Shown: piece after piece, positions 37,829 through 50,156 of the stretch
Layout: each line of letters begins with the position of its first letter
Numbering within the stretch: position 1 is the first letter of the stretch
Notes under the pieces: generated by a model
What the model was told of the DNA's origin: nothing
Database searches by the model: none
The model's input: the letters and a program-made list of their open reading frames with translations, nothing else
Assembly: GCA_947172415.1 (NCBI GenBank)
Contig: OX359197.1
Coordinates: 7,627,673-7,691,672 of the forward strand
Direction: 5' to 3'
DNA length: 64,000 nucleotides
Source: Chondrosia reniformis
Lineage: Eukaryota > Porifera > Demospongiae > Chondrillida > Chondrillidae
Made by a program: the position numbers and the translations under genes

Positions 37829-40127
37829 ATGGAGTTCAAGGGTCGCGTCGTAGTGTACTCAATCCCTGCGTGCCCCTACTGTAAGAGAGCCAAGTCTTTG
37901 CTGGAAGAAATAGGCGTACCTTATCATGACATCGATGTGGAGAGGCACACGACGAGACGAACCGAAATGTATGAGCGCACTGGTCGTAGAAGCGTTCCTC
38001 AAATCTTTTTCAATGACTTGCATATCGGAGGTTACGATGATCTGAAGAAATTAGTGAGTGAATTAATGAGTTGATGGCTAATTATGTCTCCAAACGACTT
38101 CGAACTTTTTGTTCACCTTTTTACTCTTTGAGAGTCAAAGAGACTGTTTAACTACGTACTGCGTACGAACTACGTGCTCATTTAGTTTAGAATGTACGTA
38201 CGTAGATACTACATATTGTAACATTGTGTGTTTTATAGAAGGATGAGGGGGGACTAGATGACCTCTTGAAGAATGTTGCTGATAATGAAGCCCCGCCCAC
38301 TACTCCTTGTCCACTAACTGAAGAGGAAATTAGTAGTCCCAATTCATCTCGTGAGTTCTCCTACGGATGTGTGAGGTCTCCATTACCTTTGCGTAACTTT
38401 TGCAGCTGATCTACCTATGGAGGGCGGGAACCAGGAAAATGGGTGTGTCCCTGATGAATATGCACAGCTAGTTAGGGAGATCCACAGAAGTGGCCTGATT
38501 GGGAACCACAGTTATCGACTGAAAATATACAAAGATTGCTTTGTAGGCAGAGATCTAGTGCAATGGCTTATGTCTAATAAGAAATCATGTAAGTAACGTC
38601 ACCCTTACTAGCCCTCTCCCTCACCTCCCTCACCGTCACCCTTACTAGCCCTCTCCCTCACCTCCCTCACCGTCACCCTTACTAGCCCTCTCCCTCACCT
38701 CCCTCACCGTCACCCTTACTAGCCCTCTCCCTCACCTCCCTCACCGTCACCCTTACTAGCCCTCTCCCTCACCTCCCTCACCGTCACCCTTACTAGCCCA
38801 TGAAGAAGCAGTGAAGATAGGACGTGAACTTGTGGCACGCCATTTTATCCATCACGTCACACATGACCACAACTTTGAGGATGACAACCTGTTTTACCGT
38901 TTCCTTGGAGAGGACAGCAGGAAGGCCTTGAATGCCAAACTGACCCACCAGTGTCTCCCTAGACCAGGTAGAGTACCTGCAGTCCAGGAGGGCAGATCAC
39001 TTCACTCATCTCCTTTCTCTCTCATAGCTAATGACATTTCAACTGAACTGAGAAAGGCTATACTCAAATTGTACGGAGAACACTTGTCACCGGACGGACT
39101 AGTGAGTGATCAGGTACACCAATGTGACCACTTTAACTGTGACCCTTGACCCTTGACCCTTGACCCTCAGGCAGTTGATTATGCCGCAATAGGTCGCAGT
39201 CCCCTCTTTGAAGAGTATGTACAAGCAACGGCAGAGCTGAAGCGAGCAGATGTAAAAATTCTCACACGTCAAGAGAAGCTGGTCTTCTTCATCAATGTGT
39301 ACAATGCTCTTGTTATTCATGCCTTTGTTGTTCGAGGTCCACCAACCAACTTGTTTAAGAGACTAAAGGTGCATGCATGCGAGTATATGAAACACTTTCA
39401 CTTCCAATTGCTTTCATTCTCCCAATTCCTGCAGTTTTTCAACCTGACAAGTTACATCATTGGGGGATTGGCTTACAGTTTGAATGACATTGAAAGTGGT
39501 GTCCTGCGAGGCAACAGAAAACCTATAGCAGCCATCAGGAGACCATTCTCGGCCAATGACCCAAGAAGGGTTGTTGCTTTCAAAGAAGTTGAACCACGAA
39601 TCCACTTTGCACTAGTCTGTGGAGCTCGAAGTTGCCCACCAATTAAGATGTACTCTCCAGAGGTACTCTACCACTGTAATACAACATGTGCGTACAAGTG
39701 TCTGTTCAAAGGCATATATTAATTTGTCTAGAATGTTGAAGAAGAGCTGACAATAGCAACTGAGTCCTTTCTGGAGGGAGATAACTGTATTGTAGACTTG
39801 GAGAGGAGGGAGGTAGGTGGGTGTGGCACTCGTGTGGGCGTGGCCCTCGACCTGTGCTGTGTGTCTCTGTTAGATTAGCATGAGCATGATACTCAAGTGG
39901 TACAGGGCGGACTTTGGGGCTAGCAATGAGGAGGTTAGTGTTAGGGTTGGGGGTGAGTGTCTCAACAAGAGCTTCTGTTCACCTTCACGTTGTCTGTGTA
40001 GATGCTTCACTGGGTGGCCCATCACATGGCAGAGGGCGATAAGAAGGCCGGTTTGAATTCACTTCTCTCGTCAGGTCGATACAAGTTAAAGTTCCAGACT
40101 TACAATTGGGACCTGAATTCCTCTTAA
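37829..40127 (+). CDS. Glutaredoxin-DEP-DUF547 fusion protein
   Basis: Exons begin 37829-38053, 38239-38350, 38406-38588 and 38797 onward; the last ends at TAA 40125-40127. Exon 1 is a complete glutaredoxin (VVVYSIPACPYCKRAKSLLE, with the CPYC active site, and RRSVPQIFFNDLHIGGYDDL for glutathione binding). Exons 3 and 4 encode a DEP domain (YRLKIYKDCFVGRDLVQWLM; DDNLFYRFLGED). The rest is a DUF547 domain (RQEKLVFFINVYNALVIHAF; HFALVCGARSCPPIKMYSPE). The three-domain order occurs in various invertebrates and protists. A redox-linked signalling or membrane role is only inferred. It is convergent with RSPH10B, with 101 bp between stops. Confidence 0.9.
38599..38796 (+). repeat. 37-bp intronic minisatellite containing the splice acceptor
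   Basis: Five copies of a unit with GTCACCCTTACTAGCCCTCT followed by CCCTCACCTCCCTCACC. The real exon starts after the last CACCCTTACTAG, so each unit is a copy of the acceptor plus CCC of the exon. Confidence 0.95.
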
Positions 40128-40228
40128 GATACCACTTACATATCAGATGAATTATCAAGTTATATGAAACTACATTATTCTGTAAATATACAATTTTGCA
40201 CCAGCATGGTTATTGTTCTGAAATGACA

Positions 40229-43200
40229 TTAAATGTGTTTAAGAAGTTGCTCCAGAAACAGATCCAATTTCTCGACAAAGGCTCGTCTGAGACCTATGTA
40301 TACACGTAGGCAATCAGAGCAGCTTGTGTGTTAAGGGAAGCAGTCAACCTACTTGTAGAGGACTGAGTAGAAGGGGGAAACCCTTCATTATCCCGACCTG
40401 TCTCCTCCCCCTCAGTTAACGGAGTATGTGTTTCAGGTATTGGTGAGAGACGGCTCTGTGTAACATGAGTGGGAATGGCATATTATCTCCGTTACATTAC
40501 ACACCACTGTACCATACCTGGGTGCAGCCAATAGACTTTTGACTGAGTTGGATACTTGCGGTGGGCGTACATATACTTCCTGTGGGTGTGGCTACACTTT
40601 CTGTGAGTACATCATTTGTTGGAGTGCCTCTAATGCTTCCTGTGGGTGTAGTTTTTGTACTTTGAGGAGTGTCTTCTACACTGTGGGTCTCCAAAGCTGA
40701 CATAAAGTGGGTGTGTCAAGAGTACGTCAAGTGGGCGTGTCAAGAGTATGTCAAGTGGGTGTGTCAAGAGGTGTGTCAGTTGCTCACCAACTTCACTGAA
40801 ATCCTGGTTAGCCTGTCTGACCTCCTGGATTAGGTCTCCCAACTCACTGGACTCTCTAGCAGTGGTATTTACATCAAGAGCTGCTATTCTGAAAAGAGCT
40901 TCATAAAACTCTAAATATGTCATCTGCAAACAAGAAAATGTTTCTTTAATCACTTCAAGACTCTCTCACAAAGCTGTACCCACGATGACATTGAGGTTAT
41001 AGAATCCATCTTGTTCAGCTAGAGGGATGTCATGTATTAGCTGCGAGACCAGATCTCTACTTGAGGTAACGTGCTTTAATGTCTGACAGTCCTGAAATGG
41101 GATCATATGGAGAGAGTGATGACATGGTAATGAATTCAGAAAATGAATTATGTAATTCTAATTTAATTACCAGTAAGACCAACAACAACGATCTGATACT
41201 GGGTGGCTCCCCTTCCTTGGAGGACAGGTCACTGTACAGCCCCAGAGCCCGTGGGTGGTGTCGCCTGGCAACCTGCAGTACCTCCTCTGCTGACCACACT
41301 AAGCCTTGCAGTCCAGAGAATGCAGTAACTTATACACATGCAGTTGCTAGGAGATGATAGAGAGTACCTCCAACTGAAGTCTTCTTGAGATGAAAATGGT
41401 CAGTGATCAGCTCATTGAAACACTTGGACAGCTGATCCCTGCAATGCACACACATTGAGAAGTACCAGTGAACAGTGGCTGGTAAAAAAACAAATACCTC
41501 TGGTAGGCGTGGTCCCCCAGGTGGGCGTGGTTCAGGTAGATTTTGGCACTTAAATGTACTAAAAACTGCAAATATTCTCTCATCAAAATTGGAGTTGCAA
41601 AGTTCTTCACTTCACCGGACACCTCTAGAAGTTCACTCAATTCAACAAGTGTGTAACCATGGCGATGGAGGCCAGTGTCTTTCATCAGACGCCAAAGCTA
41701 CAGGTTGAGGAAACCAATTACAATAAGAGCCCATGGTCAGCTATTAGAGCCCAGGTCAGCTATTAGAGCCCATGGTCAACTATTAGAGCCCATGGTCAGC
41801 TATTAGAGCCCATGGTCAGCTATTAGAGCCCATGGTCAGCTATTAGAGCCCATGGTCAGCTATTAGAGCTCATGGTCAGCTATTAGAGCTCATGGTCAGC
41901 TATTAATATTAACCTAGTGTACCTGCATCAATGTGAGAGCTCCAGAATGGCGATAGACTTCTCCAGAAATATTCCCCAAGTTTGTGTACAAATGGTACAA
42001 CCTCTTTAACGTAGAAATATGTCGCAATATGATGCAATGCACCTGAAAGGTTGACAGATACAGTTAATAGTACAAAAGTGGAAATGGTAAAGCACATACG
42101 TACGTACCTGTTTAAGTTCGTGTTCCAAACTTGCTCCACTAGGAATTAGCTTGGAAATACTTATATTAAACTTTTCAGTTCTTTGTCCACTTTTCTCTTT
42201 CAAGTCAATATCACCTATGGCACATCACATGACTATCACATGCTAATCACATGACTATCACATGCACCCTTCTCACCAATGAGAGAGGAGAGTGGTGTTT
42301 TTGTCTGCAGTCTGCTCAGATGCATAGCTCCCATCTGCAGAGAGCTTCCACTCTTCTGCGCCGGGACTGCACTCTGCACCAACTTATCGTTGTCAAACAA
42401 ACACTCCATCGAGGATCCATTCTGTAGAGCCACCAGAAACAGTCCGTGCTTCCTGTTCCTCGCCCACTCACCTCTTGAAAAGGCCCCACTGAAGTGGGTG
42501 ACAGTCTCCAGTGACTCAACTAAAATGTTTCATGAATTACAGACACACTAACTTGGCATAATAGAAGGTTCCTTTCCCTGACCTTTGACCTTTGGCCCAG
42601 CAGCCAACATAACGATTATACATAGGGTACTGTGAATGAGAGGGATAGCCATACAATGGACTAATGTGAGTTACAACTAACATACCTGAGAGTTATCAGT
42701 CCTCTCTAGCAACCACAAGTGTTCTCCTTCACCGTCCTATTATGGGATGGCAGATACATGTGACCAGAATGACACAGGAATGGCTGCACTCACTTGCAAG
42801 CCATTCTTCCAATGTCCAGTGTAGGATTCTCTTTCCACCTTCCACTCCATCGTGCCGTAACCATGGCGACAGTCCATGGCCCATTCACCCACATACACAT
42901 TGCCTGATCTGGAAGGTCAGTGGGCGGAGTCTAACAAATTGTAGTTAAGTGTAAGTCCTGACAAACCTGTATTGCATAACACCTTTTCCATGCTTCTTCC
43001 CATTAAGCCACTCCCCTTTATAATGACAGAGGTTCTCCTCATCATAAATCATTTCACCCTAAGTTCAAAATAGGGAACAAAGTCACGTACACTATTGGGC
43101 AATGTCCATTGTTCATTGGCCGTTACAGGGTACTACCATATTTGGAGCGGCCAGCCAACCTTGTGGGAGTGTGCTACTTCTAAGAGTACACAGACTGTGT

Positions 43201-46200
43201 GACGACAGTGGCATCATTACAAAACACTTAACTCTCAGACACAATATCAACACTGCCATATGCCAGCAGTGACCAGCCCAGAGCTGCAAGAACCACTAAA
43301 AACAACATTAAAATGAATACCTAATTACTACACTTTAATTGTACTTAGGAATGATTTTATGGAGAGAGTAATTGAGTGATGTAAGAGGTATTGTCCACAG
43401 ATAAAAGGCAGGATTGTTGAAGTCTTTCAAGTGGGTCCACCCGTCTAATGATTAGCCATTAAGAGAGTGTTACCAGCCTTCAGACAGTCAAGCAGACACT
43501 GTCAAAACATTAGCAGTTTGTTTGTTTGATTTCAAGTCAACACCTCCTCAACCTCCCTCAACCTCCCTCAACCTGCCTCAACCTCCTCAACCTCCCTCAA
43601 CCTCCTCAACCTGCCTCAACCTCCCTCAACCTCCCTCAACCTGCCTCAACCTCCTCAACCTGCCTCAACCTCCCTCAACCTCCCTCAACCTCCCTCAACC
43701 TCCCTCAACCTCCCTCAACCTGCCTCAACCTCCTCAACCTGCCTCAACCTCCCTCAACCTCACTCAACCTCCCTCAACCTGCCTCAACCTGCCTCAACCT
43801 CACTCAATCTCCCTCAACCTGCCTCAACCTCACTCAATCTCCTTCAATCTCCCTCAATCTCTACTCTATACTTACAAGGGACCCTTTACATACTACAATC
43901 ATATTCATAATCACATTACAATTTAAAATGCATTATCAAATTTGTTCAGCCTTCCATTCACCTGATCCATCCCATACACAATACCTCATCATTGTATATA
44001 AAACACAAACATTAATCAGAGAACTGCCTACACGGTTGGGATGAGAGGAATGAATTGTGTTTGTTAACAACCGCATTCCATATACTAACTGAAATCACTG
44101 TATGTGAAATAGATCAATGGCTTCACCCTTAATTATTTACACAAAATCAATACTCAGATTCTATTGCATGCAACTTGTGGGAATTATGAAAGATATGTCA
44201 CTTACATAACCAGTTCTCTGTCCATTGATCCAACTTCCTGTGTAGTAGGGTATGCCCGCCTTCTTGGGCTTACACACCCCCTCACCGTGTCTCACTCCAT
44301 TCACTACAGCACCAACATACTCACTGCAGTAAATATACAGATATACCTACAGTACATAGGTGAGTAGTATATGTGTGTATATGTATGTGTATGTGTGTGT
44401 ATATGTGTGTATGTGTGTATGTATGTATGAGATCCCAGAATGGCAAGAAGTGGTGACAGATAGAAGTGCATGGCGAAATGCTATCCACCAGCCCAGGTCA
44501 ACCCAATCCTAATTCGTGACAAAGTGTAACAACTTGATCCTGCCCAACGTCCATGAGGACAAGGAGACAAGGAGTAAAGAAGAAGAAGAAGAAGTGTATG
44601 TAGAATGTACTGTAGTGAATGACACATGATGTAGATAGTATGGTGAAGGTATTCTGCAGATTGGCCACGGCTAACTTGCCAGACACTAACTGAACAGGCC
44701 GGGGGAGGCAGGGCAGCAGTTTAACTTAACACAATTTCCACAACACCCAATGTAACTCTGTAGCCCTCAGCTGAGCATTGTTGGAAACAATGGCCGACAG
44801 AGACAAAGAAAGAGACAAGTCATATCAGGTAACTGTTATTGTTAATGAGGTCTACCCACTCTACATTAACCAATAATTGCATAATTTCTCCCTTTTATAG
44901 TCAATAGAGCATTCAAAACTAAATTACAATTGCCAAGCAACCAATAATGTTGCTTAGCAACACCACAATCAAATCCATATCTCATATACAGTACTATTTA
45001 CCTCTTAAATGTGCATAATATGATGTTGACTGTAAAGTTTATTAGGAAAATTAAATATAAAATAAAGGTCAAATTGCAAATACATAACATGTACACATAC
45101 GTATACACCATCCACGTGTACACATACGTATACACCATCCACATGTACACATACGTATACACCCATCCACATGTACACATACGTATACACCCATCCACAT
45201 GTACACATACGTATACACCCATCCACATGTACACATACGTATACACACATCCACATGTACACATACGTATACACCATCCACATGTACACATACGTATACA
45301 CCCATCCACATGTACACATACGTATACACCATCCACATGTACACATACGTATACACACATCCACATGTACACATACGTATACTGAGGACTTAGAGGTAAA
45401 GATTCAGATCTCTAACTATCTCTAACTATAGGGCCATATCCTATACACATTGCATATACTTTGATGATGTTTGTTTACGAAATGATGTTATAACTCATTA
45501 ATTAGACCTCATTTTGAGGAGACAGAGGACAGATGGGCGGGTCTGATGGGCTCGGCAATGCAGGATAAGAGGTGATGGAAAGGTACTCTTAAATGAATTG
45601 CCACCGCATTAGGGCTGAAGGACATGTGATGTTTGATCTCTGACAAAGGTTGTGAATGGTTTTAAACAGACAATTTTCTAATTAGTTATAACACTACCTA
45701 GTGATGTCAAGCTACATATCCCAATGATATCAGGCGCAGTTAACTGTAGTCTCATTAAATATTAACTTAGTTATATATTGTGGTGAAACTTCTAGTACTA
45801 AGAGTCGAGTGATCTACACAAACTAGTGACTGCTCCCAACCAAGTGAACATATTCACCAAATAGTCACTTCCAATATAATGCTATGTATAACATCAGAGT
45901 GCTACACCAGCCTCAGGGGCAGGGGCAGGGATAGATGACATGCCAAGAATTATCCTGCCCATTCATGAGGGAGAATAACACCTTATTATCTGTCCAAATG
46001 GACAATTTAGCTTTGAATGGAAGTTATTGCAATCCATTGTGATGTAATGACTATTGCAGACAAATAAAATGGGAGTGGCAGGGGGAGGGGCAGGGGAGAA
46101 CTAAGAGGTGGAGTGACCTATAGCATACATCCACACAAATGTCATGAGATGGTCACCTGACAGTCGCATGACCCACCTGCCATTTTTCCAGGTATATTTG

Positions 46201-48759
46201 CCTATTCCAGTGAGAGTGCAGTCCTCCAGTTGTCCCTGCAATGAAGGAAGCAACAAACAGGAAGTGAGTGCTGTAACTATATTCATAGGTTAAAAATGAA
46301 TAAACACCTCAAATTAAACCATCCATCCACAATGTTTACTTTTTGATAAAGCAATTTCCAAAGGTCACACCTTCAAATCAAGACTTGAGTAAGTCCTAAA
46401 TCAAACTCTATCAGCCTTAGATCATATCCAATTACATCTTACACAGATGTAATCACCTCTCTAGTGCAACCACCTCTCTAATGTGACCACCTCTCTAGTG
46501 TGACCACCTCTCTAGTGTGACCACCTCTCTAGTGTGACCACCTCTCTAATGTGACCACCTCTCTAATGTGACCACCTCTCTAGTGTGACCACCTCTCTAG
46601 TGCAACCACCTCTCTAGTGCAACCACCTCTCTAGTGCAACCACCTCTCTAATGTGACCACCTCTCTAGTGTGACCACCTCTCTAATGTGACCACCTCTCT
46701 AATGTGACCACCTCTCTAATGTGACCACCTCTCTAGTATGACCACTTCTCTAGTGTGACCACCTCTCTAGTGTGACCACCTCTCTAGTGCGACCACCTCT
46801 CTAGTGTGACCACTTCTCTAGTGTGACCACCTCTCTAGTGTGACTGCCTCTCTAGTATGACCACTTCTCTAGTGTGACTATGATTGTATAAACATTAAAA
46901 ACACATTTTTGCAGACTATATAGTGATAGGAGGTTGTCACTGCATGTCAAAGTGTAGTTACCGCATATGTGGTTCCGTCTTTCCACTGGTACACTCCGCA
47001 GCCTTCCATGACACCATCTCTAAAGTCACCCTAAGAAATGGGATTGGAGAGGTGGGGGATTGGAGAGGTGGGAGTTTGGAGAGGAGGTGGATTGGAGAGG
47101 TGGGGGATTGGAGAGGTGGGGGATTGGAGAAGTGGTGGATTGGAGAGGTGGTGGATTGGAGAGGTGGTGGATTGGAGAGGTGGTGGATTGGAGAGGTAGT
47201 GGATTGGAGAGGTGGTGGATTGGAGAGGTGGGGGATTGGAGAGGTGGTGGATTGGAGAGGTGGTGGATTGGAGAGGTGGGGGATTGGAGAGGTGGTGGAT
47301 TGGAGAGGTGGGAGTTTGGAGAGGTGGTGGATTGGAGAGGTGGTGGATTGGAGAGGTGGTGGATTGGAGAGGTGGGAGATTGGAGAGGTGGGGGATTGGA
47401 GAGGTGGGGAATTGGAGAAGTGGTGGATTGGAGAGGTGGGGGATTGGAGAGGTGGTGGATTGGAGAGGTGGTGGATTGGAGAGGTAGTGGATTGGAGAGG
47501 TGGGGGATTGGAGAGGTAGTGGATTGGAGAGGTGTAATTATATACAGGGAACTGAACAAAGTGAAATGCCTAATTGTGGGAATTGGTCAATTTTCATAAA
47601 TTTAAAGTGTTTTCTTTTCTTATTAGATTGATTAGATACTGATACTTGACAGTCTTCAGAGGACACTGATACAGCTTCTGATAGGACCACCATTTCAGGT
47701 GCAAAGCATTGATGTGGAAGGAGGTGTGCCTCAGGCAAGTTACTTGATAAAACAGCATTTATATACCACCTCCGTAGTGACCACTTTTCTAGTGTAACCG
47801 CCTCTCTCGTGCGACCACCTCTCTAGTGTGACCACCTCTCTAATGTGACCACCTCTCTAGTGTGACCGCCTCTCTCGTGCGACCGCCTCTCTAGTGTGAC
47901 CACAGTACGACCACCTCTCTAGTGCAACCACCTCTCTAATGTGACCACCTCTCTAATGTGACCACCTCTCTAGTGTAACCACCTCTCTAGTCAGTGGGTG
48001 GGGTGTTGCTAAGAAACAGTTTATTATATATTACAAAGAAATAGCCAGTGTAACATTTTTTCACTTTTCTCAGTTGATAAGAGCAACCACAACCCACAGC
48101 TAATTATCTCTACCTGATACACTTGGCCATCATTGAACACTAGTCTCCCTTTGCCACTCAACCTTTCTCCGACCATGTCGCCGCTGACCCTGCAAAGAGC
48201 AGATACATTGTAGCTACAGCATACAAATAGTAGAATCTTGAGCTATCAAGAAAATTAAAAACAAATTCTTTCACATTCACAATAGGAAATAGGTTTCTCA
48301 GAAAGTTAAAGTTTGTATTACATCAAAAATTGCATATATTTCACAGCTAATCAATCGGTATTAGAAAGGTACCCATTTGAAATGACAAACAGCGGGAAAG
48401 CATTCAAAATATGCAACATTCAAAATACTTCGAGAGAAGACAAAAAAGTATATATTAATACAAGCAATTAGTGACGACTTTATTTGGCAAACACTTATCG
48501 CAAGTCAAAGTGTTAATGGGCGAATACCCTATCAGTTGCCACAGAGCTGATTGCCGCAAGGCTATCTGACGAGAGCAGATTCACCATACGCTGCCGAAAG
48601 TGCTTACTCTTTACAGAGCACGTAGGCCAGAGGTCTATCGCTGTCAAACAAGTCAACTTTCTTGATGGATGAATTCCGATACTTGAAGTAAAGTTCCTTT
48701 AGAAATTCTTCTTTTGCTGATTTAATGGAATACACTTCTGGTTCAGATACGGCAGCCAT
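40229..48759 (-). CDS. RSPH10B: Radial spoke head 10 homologue (MORN-repeat axonemal protein)
   Basis: Long multi-exon gene, start ATG at 48757-48759. Exon 1 is a unique N-terminus. Single MORN repeats follow on separate exons: 48190-48115 (GERLSGKGRLVFNDGQVYQ), about 47033-46960 (GVMEGCGVYQWKDGTTYA), 46235-46167 (LTGIGKYTWKNGR), 44340-44203 (two repeats), 43057-42972 (YKGEWLNGKKHGKGVMQY) and 42912-42795. A helical C-terminal region matches RSPH10B (ILMREYLQFLVHLSAKIYL; MTYLEFYEALFRIAALDV). A last small exon ends LRRAFVEKLDLFLEQLLKHI at 40229. RSPH10B is a radial-spoke component of motile cilia, which fits an animal with flagellated cells. Boundaries between 40290 and 40700 are uncertain. The many introns contain at least five repeat arrays. 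Confidence 0.83.
41728..41905. repeat. 20-bp minisatellite in an RSPH10B intron
   Basis: About nine copies of CTATTAGAGCCCATGGTCAG, one of them shortened. Confidence 0.95.
43542..43866. repeat. CCTCAACCTC pyrimidine-rich minisatellite in an RSPH10B intron
   Basis: Units of 9-11 bp (CCTCAACCTC, CCTGCCTCAA) repeat for about 320 bp. The coding-like frames it opens are artefacts. Confidence 0.9.
44349..46166. other. Large RSPH10B intron, 1.8 kb
   Basis: Contains a TGTG/TATG-rich stretch (44380-44425) and the 28-bp array at 45090. On the plus strand at 44790-44828 there is a possible first exon (MADRDKERDKSYQ followed by GTAACTG). No partner exon was found. Confidence 0.5.
45090..45381. repeat. 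28-bp minisatellite, about 10 copies
   Basis: Units of 27-28 bp contain ACATGTACACATACGTATAC followed by ACCCATCC or ACCATCC, and lie in the large RSPH10B intron. The CGTATAC core and GTACAC are partly self-complementary. Confidence 0.95.
46450..46880. repeat. 17-bp minisatellite, about 25 copies
   Basis: Units of ACCACCTCTCTAGTGTG with G/A and TG/CA variants. The same unit reappears at 47775-47995 in a different intron of the same gene. Confidence 0.95.
47036..47535. repeat. 16-bp minisatellite, about 31 copies
   Basis: Units of GGATTGGAGAGGTGGT, with T/G and A/G variation, in an RSPH10B intron immediately next to the MORN exon at 46960-47033. Confidence 0.95.
47775..47995. repeat. Second block of the 17-bp CTCTCTAG repeat
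   Basis: About 12 copies of the unit seen at 46450-46880, separated from it by an exon and the 16-bp array. Confidence 0.9.
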
Positions 48760-48893
48760 ATTGCTAGTCCGGTAACCAAGAGATTAATGACGTAATACAT
48801 CCTTCTACAGGCTCGGCTTATATAAATGGGAAAATCGGTTCCAAAGTAAACTCATTCGAGAGGTCACTTTGTTTAGAAGCACATTTACAGGCA
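48760..48893. promoter_or_regulatory. Bidirectional promoter, RSPH10B / Sox
   Basis: The divergent start codons lie 134 bp apart. The stretch contains TGACGTAA, a near-CRE, at about 48788 and TATAAA at about 48820, facing the Sox gene. Confidence 0.55.
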
Positions 48894-50156
48894 ATGACAG
48901 AAGACAAAACGTCATCTTCCGAGACTGCTACCGAATCGCCTGGAGCAGCCAGCGTAGCGCAGCAGGAGCTGGTGGTCTCTGACAGCGAGAAGATGCAGCA
49001 GGAAGATGCAGAACCTTGCAAGTCTCCAAGCAAGCGAAGGAAAAAGGAACACATAAAGCGCCCAATGAACGCCTTTATGGTGTGGTCGGTAGCGCAACGC
49101 AAGCTCCTTTCAAAGGAGCAACCGAAGATTCACAACACGGAGCTGAGCAAGAAGCTGGGGCAGATGTGGAAGGACCTGAGCGAGGACGAGAAGCAGCCCT
49201 TTAGAGAACAGGCTAGCAAGCTGAAGGAGGACCACATGGAGAGGTATCCAGATTACAAGTATCGACCAAAACGGAAAAAGGTTCCAAAGACGAAAACACC
49301 ATCTCTGCAGAGCGACAGCGATCCGTCCAGCTTCCTCCACGGCGATTCGTCACCGCCCTCCGCCCATAGCCCAACGATTGTCAGCAGTGACGACTACATG
49401 CACACAGTTCACTGCACGAAACAGCCGCACTTGGTGTCGACTGCAGACAGCAGTAGATCGTCTTGGTACTGGCCCAGCGCCGCCTTCAGCAGGGAGTCCC
49501 CTCCCCCAGTCTACCACTCGGGCACCGCCTCCTTTCAACCGAGCCACCAGCCTGCACACACCTTCTCGACTGGTACAACCAGCTACTGGGCCCCGCCCCC
49601 TCAGCCCTCCTCTCCGATGGACTACCCCTGCCCCCCAGCCTACCAGGGCTCCCCCGGCTACCAGAGTTCTTCCAGCTACCAGAACAGTCCTTGCTTTCCT
49701 CCGGCCAGCCACCAGGCTGTGCCTCCTACTGATGACTGCCAGCCTCAGGAGAACTACTTTTTCAACTCATATCCCCCCAATCAAGAGGCTCCAGTCAATG
49801 AGTGCAACTCCACTCCACTGAACCTTGCCAGTAGTGGCTGTTTTAACAGTCAGACCTCCTTCAAGCAGGAAGGAAGTGCCATTTGTCCTAGTGGAGACTT
49901 TGCATTGACAGACCTGTCCTCTAGCAGCATGGCAGATGCCGGTTTTCTCGATTTTAACTCTCTTGCACACACAACTGGGGCGGTGGAACTGAACGACCAT
50001 CCCATCATCACAAGCCCACCGACCCCACCCATATCCCCACAAGTAACTCAGTCTGTAGCGTCCAATACCACCCATCCAGCAATTCCTAATGTTTATCATT
50101 CAAGTTACCCTCAGGTTGTCACAAGTAATCACATTGACTTATATTCATATATATGA
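48894..50156 (+). CDS. Sox family HMG-box transcription factor
   Basis: Intronless 420-residue frame. The HMG box is at about residues 53-125 ([20 protein letters not shown] ... [18 protein letters not shown]) and carries the Sox signature RPMNAFMVW and the basic tail [11 protein letters not shown]. The acidic, serine-rich N-terminus and the long C-terminal half rich in Ser, Pro, Tyr and Gln look like activation regions. Sox proteins bind the DNA minor groove at AACAAT-type sites and bend DNA. The box mixes features of the B and E/F groups, so I do not assign a subgroup. The ATG chosen is the first in the frame, 134 bp from the divergent RSPH10B start. Confidence 0.96.
   Translation: MTEDKTSSSETATESPGAASVAQQELVVSDSEKMQQEDAEPCKSPSKRRKKEHIKRPMNAFMVWSVAQRKLLSKEQPKIHNTELSKKLGQMWKDLSEDEKQPFREQASKLKEDHMERYPDYKYRPKRKKVPKTKTPSLQSDSDPSSFLHGDSSPPSAHSPTIVSSDDYMHTVHCTKQPHLVSTADSSRSSWYWPSAAFSRESPPPVYHSGTASFQPSHQPAHTFSTGTTSYWAPPPQPSSPMDYPCPPAYQGSPGYQSSSSYQNSPCFPPASHQAVPPTDDCQPQENYFFNSYPPNQEAPVNECNSTPLNLASSGCFNSQTSFKQEGSAICPSGDFALTDLSSSSMADAGFLDFNSLAHTTGAVELNDHPIITSPPTPPISPQVTQSVASNTTHPAIPNVYHSSYPQVVTSNHIDLYSYI

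Noticed and set aside
44790..44828. Plus-strand mini exon MADRDKERDKSYQ with a GTAACTG donor
   Set aside because: The context is attractive, but no downstream plus-strand exon could be joined, and it lies in an intron of a well-supported minus-strand gene.
44998..45425. Several overlapping frames rich in Tyr, Val, Cys and His
   Set aside because: They are translations of the 28-bp ACACATACGTATAC array in an RSPH10B intron.
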